Assembly (NCBI RefSeq): GCF_030123505.1
Contig: NZ_CP126115.1
Location: forward strand, 4,416,001-4,480,000
DNA: 64,000 nucleotides
Source: Neobacillus sp. YX16
GTDB lineage: Bacteria > Bacillota > Bacilli > Bacillales > Cytobacillaceae
Reading direction: 5' to 3'
Shown: positions 27,515 to 35,210 of the stretch, piece after piece
Layout of the letters: every line of letters starts with the position of its first letter
Numbering within the stretch: position 1 is the first letter of the stretch
Program-made: the position numbers and the translations under genes
The notes under the pieces: model-generated
Database searches by the model: none
What the model saw: only the letters and a program-made list of their open reading frames with translations
What the model was told of the DNA's origin: nothing

Positions 27515-28708
27515 TTAGCAATCTACACGTTGGTAATTTTTCTTGAAATAACCATATAGGAAATCAACAACATTGTAATCAGTTGGTTTGTGATTTTCGA
27601 AAATAAAGTTGCGTAGTGCAAGTGAAGTTGGATCCTCTGCATGAATAATTTCGCCCCATCTGCGTGCTGATCCTTGAACCATTGCAGAACGTGGAATACG
27701 AATTTCTTGGTATGCATTAAATGCTTCTTCGTAGGATTTATGTTCTTTTAACTTCTCACCTAATACAAACGCATCTTCGAGGGCTTGAACGCCGCCTTGA
27801 GCTAAATATTGAAGCATGGCATGACCAGAATCTCCTAATAGCGTAATGTTGCCATTTGTCCAATTGTCGATTGGTTCACGGTCATACATCTGCCAACGGA
27901 ATTGACGGTTAATGTAAGTTAAAGCGTTTTCAACCTTTGGGTGACAATTTTCAAAACGACGTGCCATTTCTTCTGGAGTTCCCCAGTCTTCTACAGTAGC
28001 ATCATATGATTTAAATACTACTACTTGGTTGTAAAGCTCTCCGCGACGAACTGGGTATTGTACCATGTGCAGGTTTGGTCCAATCCACATGATTACATCG
28101 TCTAAGTCTAAGTTTCCTGTAGTAGCCACTTCTTCGATTGGAATTGTTCCACGGTAAGCTACATACGCTGAGTTTACTGGTGTATCATCAACTAGCTGCT
28201 TACGCATGTTTGATTTTACCCCATCTGCACCAACAACTGCTTCTGCACTAAACGTTTCACCATTTTGGTTGACAATTGTTACCGTATCTCCATTTTGTTC
28301 TGCAGTTTGAATCATTTGGTTTGTAAAGAATTGGATATTACTGTTTTTTTGACATGCTTCATAAAGTACTCTGTGTAAGTCAGAGCGATGCAATACGATG
28401 TATGGCTGGCCGAATTCTTTTTGAAACCCTTCTCCTAAATCAAGAGTTGCTAATTCTTTTGCAGTATAAACATCTTTTAGGACAAGGCGTTTTGGTAATA
28501 CCGCATATTTTAAAATTTCTTCCTTCACACCTAAACGGTCTAAAACTTCTAAAGCATTTGGTGCTAATTGGATACCTGCACCTACTTCTCCAAATTCAGG
28601 TGCTTGCTCAAAAATTGCTACGGATTTACCCGTTTCTTGGATTGATAGTGCTGCTGCTAAACCACCGATTCCTCCACCTACTATAATGATGTCGCTTACA
28701 TTAGTCAT
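27515..28708 (-). CDS. FAD-dependent monooxygenase, probable 3-hydroxybenzoate 6-hydroxylase
   Basis: 397-aa class A flavoprotein hydroxylase. The Rossmann FAD motif IIVGGGIGGLAAALSIQETG starts near residue 8; the DG motif is VGADGVKSNMR (about 160) and the GD motif is LLGDSGHAMLQYLAQGG (about 288). Members hydroxylate salicylate or 3-hydroxybenzoate with NAD(P)H and O2. The gentisate dioxygenase nearby makes 3-hydroxybenzoate 6-hydroxylation (product gentisate) the likely reaction; salicylate 5-hydroxylation is a less usual alternative for this class. Divergent from the IclR gene across a 175-bp promoter region. Confidence 0.88.
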   Translation of the reverse strand: MTNVSDIIIVGGGIGGLAAALSIQETGKSVAIFEQAPEFGEVGAGIQLAPNALEVLDRLGVKEEILKYAVLPKRLVLKDVYTAKELATLDLGEGFQKEFGQPYIVLHRSDLHRVLYEACQKNSNIQFFTNQMIQTAEQNGDTVTIVNQNGETFSAEAVVGADGVKSNMRKQLVDDTPVNSAYVAYRGTIPIEEVATTGNLDLDDVIMWIGPNLHMVQYPVRRGELYNQVVVFKSYDATVEDWGTPEEMARRFENCHPKVENALTYINRQFRWQMYDREPIDNWTNGNITLLGDSGHAMLQYLAQGGVQALEDAFVLGEKLKEHKSYEEAFNAYQEIRIPRSAMVQGSARRWGEIIHAEDPTSLALRNFIFENHKPTDYNVVDFLYGYFKKNYQRVDC

Positions 28709-28785
28709 TGACTTTCCCCTCCAACCGAGTTATTATCTTCCACAAATAGAGAACTTTGTTACCTGATAAGAAAACTTTAAATCAT

Positions 28786-28796
28786 TTTTCACCAAT
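28786..28796 (-). promoter_or_regulatory. Candidate IclR operator before the monooxygenase gene
   Basis: ATTGGTGAAAA on the minus strand, differing by one base from ATTAGTGAAAA upstream of the FAH gene. TTGACG lies just upstream as a possible -35. Confidence 0.35.
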
Positions 28797-28883
28797 TCGT
28801 CAATAAAAACTTTTAAAATTTAGAAAATTTCTATTAATCATTTTTCTACTATTATCCAAATCAACCGAAAATAGGGTGATCAT

Positions 28884-29645
28884 ATGACAACTGAAATGAA
28901 AACGGTCGGTATTCAGTCGTTACAAATTGGGTTAAACATATTAGAGATCTTAGCACTGGAAAAAGAACCTCTAAAGTTTACTGATATTCAAAACCTAACT
29001 TCTATGACAAAAAGTAATTTATATAAATATTTGTCTACACTATCCCAATTTGGATTAATCTATCGTAATCCACATACAAACGCATATACGCTTGGACATA
29101 AGTTAGTACAGTTAGGAAATGTTGCTTTGGGCCAATCCTCTTTAATAGAAGTGGTTATTCCCTATTTCAAAAAGATTGCTGAGAAAATGAATCTAACAGT
29201 ATTACTGGCTGTTCCTTCTACAAAGGGTCCACTTATTTCATATATTTTAAGTGCAGATTATGGAATAAATATCGGTGCACAAATAGGGACACACTTACCG
29301 CTCTCCTCCTCGACTGGCGTTGTTTTTTCTGCCTTTGAAAAAGACGTCCTAATGAAAGAATGGGAAGAAGAAGAATTATCGAAGTTCAATGAAAGTGAAT
29401 TACAGCCATTTCATAGTGAAAAAGAAAAAACAAGAGGAGAGTTTTTTGCATCAAAAACGGAACCTCTAATAAAGCATGTCTCTTCTTTTAGTGTCCCTAT
29501 CTTAAATTTCAATCATGGACTACTTGGTGCCATAACCGTCGTTGGTATTACTGAGACAGTGCCAAAATCAGCGGATCACCCGACTGGAAAATACGTTCTC
29601 CATGCAGCAAAGGAAATATCAGAGTATTTCGGTTTTATAAAATAG
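28884..29645 (+). CDS. IclR-family transcriptional regulator
   Basis: 253-aa regulator with an N-terminal winged helix (residues about 10-75; KFTDIQNLTSMTKSNLYKYL is the helix-turn-helix) and a C-terminal effector domain with the IclR pattern LPLSSSTGVVFSAF and SFSVPILNFNHGLLGAITVVG. IclR proteins often control aromatic catabolism. Its place between the divergent monooxygenase and the FAH/dioxygenase genes makes it the likely pathway-specific regulator with an aromatic acid as effector. The last base of its TAG stop is the first base of a family B element. Confidence 0.93.
   Translation: MTTEMKTVGIQSLQIGLNILEILALEKEPLKFTDIQNLTSMTKSNLYKYLSTLSQFGLIYRNPHTNAYTLGHKLVQLGNVALGQSSLIEVVIPYFKKIAEKMNLTVLLAVPSTKGPLISYILSADYGINIGAQIGTHLPLSSSTGVVFSAFEKDVLMKEWEEEELSKFNESELQPFHSEKEKTRGEFFASKTEPLIKHVSSFSVPILNFNHGLLGAITVVGITETVPKSADHPTGKYVLHAAKEISEYFGFIK
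29637..29644 (+). repeat. Left 8-bp target duplication of the family B element
   Basis: ATAAAATA, identical to 29906-29913. Confidence 0.8.
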
Positions 29646-29905
29646 GCTGTGTTAAAGGAAACTGATGATTTTAGAACTATGTTGATTTGTGCGGAAGGCG
29701 CGAGACTCCTCGAAAATGCTATCGCATTTTCTTCGTGCGTGGGCAGTTTCGAGGATGTAAATCAATGTCCTGCATGAGGACGGGACAGGGGAGCCTGCGG
29801 AAAGCGAAGCGCCTTGGACAGCCAGAGACCGCCTGTCCCTGCGGTGATTATTCGAAGAAGCATTCCTTAGTGGAGCGCAAATCAACAGCCAAGTTTAACA
29901 CAGCT
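29645..29905 (+). mobile_element. Family B MITE-like element, intact copy (261 bp)
   Basis: Inverted termini GGCTGTGTTAAA / TTTAACACAGCT (11 of 12 bp) and an exact flanking 8-bp duplication ATAAAATA. No transposase or plausible coding frame. The interior contains a small hairpin (GAAAATGCTATCGCATTTTC) and GC-rich blocks shared with the interrupted copy at 1595-1981. Non-autonomous element, presumably moved by a transposase encoded elsewhere; the family is not assigned. Confidence 0.85.
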
Positions 29906-29913
29906 ATAAAATA
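29906..29913 (+). repeat. Right 8-bp target duplication of the family B element
   Basis: ATAAAATA, identical to 29637-29644. Confidence 0.8.
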
Positions 29914-29936
29914 AAAAATTCTGAAAACAAATAATA

Positions 29937-29965
29937 TTGACAATCCTTTTGAATTATTTTAATAT
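29937..29965 (+). promoter_or_regulatory. Sigma-A-type promoter of the FAH-gentisate dioxygenase unit
   Basis: TTGACA, 17 bp, TAATAT; 53 bp before the FAH start codon. An imperfect palindrome TGAACTAGTTTCA follows at about the transcription start. Confidence 0.6.
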
Positions 29966-29992
29966 TTTTATAAATAGTGAACTAGTTTCATA

Positions 29993-30003
29993 ATTAGTGA
30001 AAA
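29993..30003 (+). promoter_or_regulatory. Candidate IclR operator before the FAH gene
   Basis: ATTAGTGAAAA, nearly repeated 20 bp upstream (AAATAGTGAAC) and on the minus strand at 28786-28796. Confidence 0.35.
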
Positions 30004-30018
30004 CCAAGGAGGAAAACC

Positions 30019-30969
30019 ATGAAACTTATTAATTTTACTGTCTCTGGATATACACGTGCAGGGGCAATCGTTGACAACAAAGTAATCGACTTAAACTATG
30101 CCTACCAAGCACAGTTAAAAGCAGAAGGAAAATACCGCTACGAAGCAATCGCAAAAGCATATGTACCAGATAATACAGATGAGTTATATCAAGGTGGTAA
30201 AGAATCGCTGCAACTAGCACAAAATGCAATCGATTTCATTCTAGCTAATCCAGAAAGCTTTGATAAAAAAATCATTTACACAATTGAAGAAGTTAAGGTA
30301 GAAGCACCTGTTCAAAAGCCAGGCAAAATTATTTGTGTGGGTCACAACTACCGCGAGCACATTTTAGAAATGGGTCGTGAAATCCCATCGAACCCAGTTA
30401 TTTTCGCTAAATTTGCTAATACCATTTTAGGACCTGAGGACGATATTCCACACTATCCAATTTCTGACCAGCTTGACTATGAAGCAGAGTTTACTTTTGT
30501 TGTTGGCAAACAAGCTCGCAATGTTGCAGAAGAAGATGCATTAGATTATGTAGCAGGTTATACCATTACAAATGACGTAACCTATCGTGATATTCAACGA
30601 CGCACGCTTCAATGGTTACAAGGTAAAACTGTTGACGGCAGTGCACCAATGGGACCATATTTAGTAACTTCCGATGAATTACAAAATCCAGCTGGCTTAG
30701 ATGTTGTACTAAAAGTCAATGGTGAAGTTCGTCAAAAAACGAATACTGCTAATCTAGTATTCTCCGTCCAAAAATTAGTATCTTTCTTATCCAATCTAAT
30801 GACGCTAGAGCCAGGAGATGTTGTCTTAACAGGAACTCCTGGGGGAGTTGGGGTTGCGATGAATCCTCCGCAATTCTTAAAAGATGGTGACGTAGTTCGA
30901 ATTGAGATTGACCAAATTGGTGCACTTGAAAATAAAGTAAAGGCAACAGAGGCGGTAGTCACTGTTTAA
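30019..30969 (+). CDS. Fumarylacetoacetate hydrolase family protein, probable fumarylpyruvate hydrolase
   Basis: 316-aa FAH-fold C-C hydrolase. The active-site loop VGHNYREHILEMG starts near residue 107; metal ligands lie in DYEAEFTFVVGK (about 153) and DVTYRDIQRRTLQW (about 188). The catalytic C-terminus has VLTGTPGGVGVAMNPP. In the gentisate pathway this enzyme cleaves fumarylpyruvate to fumarate plus pyruvate. Strong AAGGAGG site. Followed after 80 bp by gentisate dioxygenase in the same direction. Could also act on maleylpyruvate directly, by-passing isomerisation. Confidence 0.88.
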   Translation: MKLINFTVSGYTRAGAIVDNKVIDLNYAYQAQLKAEGKYRYEAIAKAYVPDNTDELYQGGKESLQLAQNAIDFILANPESFDKKIIYTIEEVKVEAPVQKPGKIICVGHNYREHILEMGREIPSNPVIFAKFANTILGPEDDIPHYPISDQLDYEAEFTFVVGKQARNVAEEDALDYVAGYTITNDVTYRDIQRRTLQWLQGKTVDGSAPMGPYLVTSDELQNPAGLDVVLKVNGEVRQKTNTANLVFSVQKLVSFLSNLMTLEPGDVVLTGTPGGVGVAMNPPQFLKDGDVVRIEIDQIGALENKVKATEAVVTV

Positions 30970-31049
30970 TTGGCATGGCAAGGGGTCAAGCAGTAATGCG
31001 CTGCTCCCCCTTTTCTCTATAAAATTTGTATAGTAAAGGGGAATGTGAA

Positions 31050-32174
31050 ATGGCTGAAGTAAATCCAGAAGTTCAAGAGTTTATGAAAAGCTCGATTGTA
31101 ACCGATTACACCAGAGATATTCAACAATACAACTTAGGACCACTTTGGGAAGCAATTCCTGCAATTATGCACAAAGCGCCAAAGCCTCAAGCACAAGCTT
31201 ATCTTTGGAGCAGTGAATTACTCAAAAAGAAAATGAATGAAGCAGCTCAAATCTTCACACCAGAACGCGGCGGTGAACGTCGTGCAATTTATTTCCAAAA
31301 TCCTGGCTTAACTTATCGTGAACCTTGGGGATGGGGATCTACTACTCAAACGATTTATGCAGCTATTCAAATGTTATTGCCTGGTGAAAAAGCACCCTCT
31401 CACCGTCACTCACAAAGTGCATTGCGCTTTATTTCTGAAGGTACAGGTGCATACACGATTGTACAGGGGCAGCGTGTTTTCATGGATGAAGGCGACTTTT
31501 TAATTACTCCGAAGGGCTTATGGCATGGGCATGAACATTTAGGTACAGAGCCTATGTATTGGATGGATGCCTTAGATATTCCTACTCTTTACGCTATCGG
31601 CGGTACCTTCTTTGAACCTTATGAAGAAGGTTTACAGCAGCCAGATATTCCAGATAACTTTTCAGAGATTCGTTATCGCGGCGGCATGGTTCGCCCTGTT
31701 GGTGATGATAAATTCACAGTTGCTCCACTTGCAAATTATAAATGGGATCTTACTGTAAAAGGAATTAAAGGTTTGATGGAATTTGATCCAAATCCACACC
31801 ATGGATTTGCAGTAGAGTACATTAACCCAACTACAGGTAAATCAGCTAACCCAACGCTCGGCACTAGAATGCAGCATTTACCAGCAGGTTTCCAAACAAA
31901 AGCATTACGCCATACACACTCAACTGTTTACCAAGTACACAAAGGTGAAGGTTTCACCGTAATCAATGGCGTTCGTTTCGATTGGAAAAAAGGCGATTAC
32001 TTCGTTGTTCCAAACTGGGCTTGGTATGAACACTCTGCATCAGAAGACTCTTACCTATTCTCAGTAAACGATATACCGATTATGAACCGTTTCGACCTAG
32101 AACAAGAACAAGCATTTGAAGAAAATAACGGACACCAAAAAATTACTGGTGAATTTAAAGCGGACTTCCGTTAA
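31050..32174 (+). CDS. Gentisate 1,2-dioxygenase
   Basis: 374-aa bicupin dioxygenase that opens the gentisate ring to maleylpyruvate using Fe(II) and O2. The N-terminal cupin carries the iron ligands in PSHRHSQSALRFISEG (His-x-His, about residues 110-112) and WHGHEHLG. The C-terminal cupin has LRHTHSTVYQVHKGEGF and WYEHSASEDSYLFSVND. Start ATG 31050 with AAAGGGG 8 bp upstream; the in-frame codons before it lack a site. Length and the ring-fission motifs fit the family well. Confidence 0.94.
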   Translation: MAEVNPEVQEFMKSSIVTDYTRDIQQYNLGPLWEAIPAIMHKAPKPQAQAYLWSSELLKKKMNEAAQIFTPERGGERRAIYFQNPGLTYREPWGWGSTTQTIYAAIQMLLPGEKAPSHRHSQSALRFISEGTGAYTIVQGQRVFMDEGDFLITPKGLWHGHEHLGTEPMYWMDALDIPTLYAIGGTFFEPYEEGLQQPDIPDNFSEIRYRGGMVRPVGDDKFTVAPLANYKWDLTVKGIKGLMEFDPNPHHGFAVEYINPTTGKSANPTLGTRMQHLPAGFQTKALRHTHSTVYQVHKGEGFTVINGVRFDWKKGDYFVVPNWAWYEHSASEDSYLFSVNDIPIMNRFDLEQEQAFEENNGHQKITGEFKADFR

Positions 32175-32187
32175 TCGAATACCAAAC

Positions 32188-32217
32188 AAGAGCGGATCCG
32201 AAATGGAGCCGCTCTTT
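32188..32217 (+). terminator. Terminator after gentisate dioxygenase
   Basis: Hairpin AAGAGCGG-ATCCGAAATGGA-GCCGCTCTT followed by TT. Confidence 0.7.
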
Positions 32218-32225
32218 TGGTATGT

Positions 32226-32561
32226 TTACACATCCGTTATCCTAATATCCGCAATGGCTGCGATTGGAATGCGGTGTACTTCTTCAAAGTGATCGACGAT
32301 ATGAAGCCTTTGTGTCATTTCATCCCAATAATGAATTTTCCCTATGACGATTTCATAATTTCGATTTCGATAATGAGTAATAGTAACGAATTGGTCGAAT
32401 TCGATTGCTTCAGATAAGGTAGCATTCATGAGTTCGAGCTGCTGCTCATCCATTTCTTTCTGCTCTTCATACTGATCTTCCTGTACCCAATCCCTGAGCA
32501 ATTTGATATGCTCGGGAAGCATCATTGAAACCCATTTGATTCTTCCGCGGTCGCGAATCAT
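32226..32561 (-). CDS. yqjX: YolD-like protein YqjX
   Basis: 111-aa member of the YolD-like family: IRDRGRIKWVSMMLPEH at the start and the C-terminal beta-rich region YRNRNYEIVIGKIHYWDEMTQ with IPIAAIADI. YolD-like genes sit beside Y-family polymerases of the UvrX type in Bacillus chromosomes and phages, as here directly after polYB (same strand, 59-bp gap). Function unknown but linked to SOS/UV tolerance by context. GAGGAGG ribosome site. Confidence 0.85.
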   Translation of the reverse strand: MIRDRGRIKWVSMMLPEHIKLLRDWVQEDQYEEQKEMDEQQLELMNATLSEAIEFDQFVTITHYRNRNYEIVIGKIHYWDEMTQRLHIVDHFEEVHRIPIAAIADIRITDV

Positions 32562-32583
32562 CTGACTCCTCCTCTCTTCGTTA

Positions 32584-32612
32584 TCCAGCTCCAGCGCCCA
32601 GGCGCTTATGCT
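32584..32612 (-). repeat. Fragment of a family A repeat
   Basis: ATCCAGCTCCAGCGCCCAGG followed by CGCTTATGC resembles only the GTCTAGCTCCAGCGCC end of family A on the minus strand. It lies between polYB and yqjX. Confidence 0.45.
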
Positions 32613-32620
32613 TTTTATGT

Positions 32621-33880
32621 TTATCCCTTATGTCCTCCAACAAGTGTGGCTCGGTGCCTTGCTGTTCCTGCAGCAGTATAGGAAACAGCCCGTAATAAGG
32701 AACCTGAACCAAAGCGTCTGCGGACTGAATCCACCACATAGCCAAGCTCCCGCCTCTTTACCGCACCCATGTCAAAAAGATCGAGCTGAAACTCGCGGTC
32801 ATCAACGATATTTCCGATACTAATTGCAATTTGCCTTACTGTCTTTCCTGTGTAATGTTCGTGGAATAATTCGAGACAGACACGGTAAAGATCCATGGTT
32901 ACATTTGTCGGCTGTTTGATGGTTCTTGAGCGATGAAAGCCACCGCCGAGTTCGTCTTGACTGTAGCCAACGCTCAGGCTGACCGTCCTCCCGGCTTTGC
33001 GGCGAGATCTCGCTCTTCTAGCTACTTCTTCACACATTTCTAAAATCACATGCTTTATTTCTTCTTCCTCTTTATAATCTCTTAAAAGAATTTGGCTTTT
33101 TCCAAAGCTGATTTGCCCCTCAATCAGGGGTGCTCCCAAGTCTGAAAGGTCTACTCCCCAGGCATGATGATAAAGCTGATTGCCCATGATTCCAAATTTC
33201 TTTTCCAGTGCTTCTAAATCATATCTGGCCAGCTGACCAACTGTGAAAATACCCATCCCATTTAATGTTTTTTCAACACGCCTGCCGATTCCCCACATCT
33301 CTCTTAGCGGCGAAACATTCCAAAGCTTAGTCTGGACATCCTCATACTTCCATTCGGCGATTCCATGCTTCTTTGCTTCAAGATCGAGGCAAAGCTTTGA
33401 TAATAACATATTAGGGCCAATGCCAACTGCACAGGGAAGTTGGAATTCACGTTCAATATCATCCTTTATTTTGGCTGCAACCGTAAAGGCGTCCCCCCAC
33501 AAATGCAGTACTCCATCCACTTTGATAAAACTTTCATCAACGCTATACGTATGGATGGCTTCCTTTGGTACATAACGATTAAATACGCGGGTAATTTCAG
33601 TAGAAATACGCAAATAAGTTGCCATTTTCGGCTCAACTATTTGAATTCGCGGATCATCGGGAATCTCAAATAACCTAGAACCTGTTTTGATTCCAAATTC
33701 TTTCTTCAAACGAGGGGAAGCGGCAAGCACAACACTTCCATTCCGCTCTTTGTTACCAGCCACAGCTAGATAGCAAGTCAAGGGATTAAGGCCAAGCATG
33801 ACAGCGGAACAGCTTGCATAAAAGCTCTTCATGTCAACACATAAAATTTGATTGTGCGGTAACGTGCTGTAATCAACCAT
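32621..33880 (-). CDS. polYB: Y-family DNA polymerase PolYB (UvrX-like)
   Basis: 419-aa UmuC/DinB superfamily translesion polymerase. N-terminal palm motif ILCVDMKSFYASCSAV (catalytic Asp, residues about 11-26), second carboxylate motif TYSVDESFIKVDG (about 113) and a little-finger domain. The beta-clamp motif QLDLF lies in REFQLDLFDMG. Start placed at ATG 33880 (GGGAGGG site). It forms a transcription unit with yqjX. A second Y-family polymerase (polYA) lies at 42450. In B. subtilis the homologue (yqjW) is involved in UV mutagenesis. Confidence 0.93.
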   Translation of the reverse strand: MVDYSTLPHNQILCVDMKSFYASCSAVMLGLNPLTCYLAVAGNKERNGSVVLAASPRLKKEFGIKTGSRLFEIPDDPRIQIVEPKMATYLRISTEITRVFNRYVPKEAIHTYSVDESFIKVDGVLHLWGDAFTVAAKIKDDIEREFQLPCAVGIGPNMLLSKLCLDLEAKKHGIAEWKYEDVQTKLWNVSPLREMWGIGRRVEKTLNGMGIFTVGQLARYDLEALEKKFGIMGNQLYHHAWGVDLSDLGAPLIEGQISFGKSQILLRDYKEEEEIKHVILEMCEEVARRARSRRKAGRTVSLSVGYSQDELGGGFHRSRTIKQPTNVTMDLYRVCLELFHEHYTGKTVRQIAISIGNIVDDREFQLDLFDMGAVKRRELGYVVDSVRRRFGSGSLLRAVSYTAAGTARHRATLVGGHKG

Positions 33881-33898
33881 GACTTTCCCTCCCAATTC

Positions 33899-34020
33899 GA
33901 AAAGCGCAGAGCGCCCGCCCATCGGCGACAAGCGTAAGACGAGCAGTCAAGAAGGTTGCTCTTTAACCTTATTGACTGATTGGCTATAGACCATAGAGCC
34001 GATGGCGCCCGGAGCTAGAC
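33899..34020 (+). repeat. Family A interspersed repeat, copy 3
   Basis: GAAAAGCGCAGAGCGCCCG to GATGGCGCCCGGAGCTAGAC, containing CGACAAGCGTAAGACGAGC and the inverted repeat AGTCAAGAAGGTTGC / AACCTTATTGACT. It sits about 20 bp upstream of the polYB start on the opposite strand. Confidence 0.85.
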
Positions 34021-34098
34021 AATTAAATACAGAACATCCGTTCTTTATATTATATACACATCTTAAACGAATATACGTTCGCATTCAATGGAAATTTT

Positions 34099-34127
34099 TT
34101 GACAGGTTTCTTGGTTATGGTTATTTT
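34099..34127 (+). promoter_or_regulatory. Possible sigma-A promoter of yqzH
   Basis: TTGACA, 17 bp, TATTTT; 44 bp before the yqzH start. Confidence 0.4.
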
Positions 34128-34170
34128 TCTGGAGGCGAAAACGTTATAATGGTGAGTGAGGTGCACGTAC

Positions 34171-34365
34171 ATGGAGAAAAAATTGATAATCAAAATGATA
34201 AAAAATTGCTTTAAACAATATTATTCCGAAGTGGATTCACTGCCAATGAACAGTGAAGATTTAGAGGAGCTTGCAGATCGAATTATTCAAATAAAAGCCG
34301 AACAGCCTGCTGTCGATTTATACGAGGCTGTGAATGATACAGTGTACGAATTTTTAACAGGATGA
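34171..34365 (+). CDS. yqzH: YqzH family protein
   Basis: 64-aa helical, acidic protein: MEKKLIIKMIKNCFKQYYSE at the start and YEAVNDTVYEFLTG at the end. ATG 34171 has GAGGTG 7 bp upstream. B. subtilis yqzH (similar size) lies in the same neighbourhood between the polYB and proI regions. Function unknown. Family assignment is from synteny and pattern. Confidence 0.7.
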   Translation: MEKKLIIKMIKNCFKQYYSEVDSLPMNSEDLEELADRIIQIKAEQPAVDLYEAVNDTVYEFLTG

Positions 34366-34385
34366 ACAAATTACGCAAAAACAAA

Positions 34386-34405
34386 AAAACCGCTGCTGCG
34401 GTTTT
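34386..34405. terminator. Bidirectional terminator between yqzH and yqjQ
   Basis: Perfect stem AAAACCGC-TGCT-GCGGTTTT with flanking A-tract on the left (T on the minus strand). Confidence 0.8.
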
Positions 34406-35201
34406 ACTTTTTGTTAAATGCTTTTTTTCCAATTGTTTCAAAAAGTCTTGGAAAGAGAACATAAACGACGCTTCCCATGTTCATCCAGCGTGGCAGGTTG
34501 ATTTCTCTTGTTTTCGTTAACATGCAGTCAACAACTTTCCCTGCAACATATTCAGGCTGCAACATAAACTTTTGAACATTTTTAACATACGTGCCTTTTT
34601 CATCAGCAATGTTAAAAAAGTTCGTTGCAATCGGTCCTGGATTCACAGATGTTACCAGAACATTATAATCACTAAGCTCCATTCTAAGGGAATTAGTATA
34701 GCCGAGAACCGCATGCTTCGTAGCCGAATAAACACTTGATTTTGGCGTAGCGATTTTCCCCGCCTGGGAGGCAATATTAATAATATGGCCGAAACGGCGT
34801 TCGCGCATTTTAGGAAGCACCATACTCGTACAGGCCATCAGCCCGACAACATTGACTTCAAACATCCCTTTGATTTCATCCATGGTTGCCTCATGTGCTT
34901 CACGAAAAACACCGAAACCTGCATTATTCACAAGAATATCAATATGGTCTATTTTCGCTGATATTTCGCTGAAAACTTCCCTCACTTTTTCCGTATCAGA
35001 GACATCTAGCTGATGGATATCCACCCTAACCTGATGTTTTTGCTCCAATTCCGTTTGAAGCTGCTTTAACTTTTCTATGCTTCTTGCAAGTAATATAAGA
35101 TTGGCACCACTTGCAGCACAAAGCTTGGCAATTTGTGCACCTATTCCCCCAGATGCACCGGTAATGACAATATTTTTACCCTTAAGCTGTTCTCTAGCCA
35201 T
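34404..35201 (-). CDS. yqjQ: Short-chain dehydrogenase/reductase YqjQ
   Basis: 265-aa classical SDR. Cofactor motif ITGASGGIGAQIAKL (TGxxxGIG, residues about 13-27), NNAG in ILVNNAGFGVF (about 88), active-site Ser in IASQAGK and YxxxK in VYSATKHAVLGY (about 156). The C-terminal region has FPRLFETIGKKAFNKK, basic and possibly membrane-associated. ATG 35201 follows GAGGTG. It is 10 bp downstream of yqjP, forming a two-gene unit; substrate unknown. Confidence 0.9.
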   Translation of the reverse strand: MAREQLKGKNIVITGASGGIGAQIAKLCAASGANLILLARSIEKLKQLQTELEQKHQVRVDIHQLDVSDTEKVREVFSEISAKIDHIDILVNNAGFGVFREAHEATMDEIKGMFEVNVVGLMACTSMVLPKMRERRFGHIINIASQAGKIATPKSSVYSATKHAVLGYTNSLRMELSDYNVLVTSVNPGPIATNFFNIADEKGTYVKNVQKFMLQPEYVAGKVVDCMLTKTREINLPRWMNMGSVVYVLFPRLFETIGKKAFNKK

Positions 35202-35210
35202 ACTCACACC

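Noticed and set aside
29687..29914. 75-aa plus-strand frame in the MITE
   Set aside because: Translation of a GC-rich non-coding element; cysteine/arginine-rich composition with no conservation expected. The 51251-51448 frame is the same kind of artefact.
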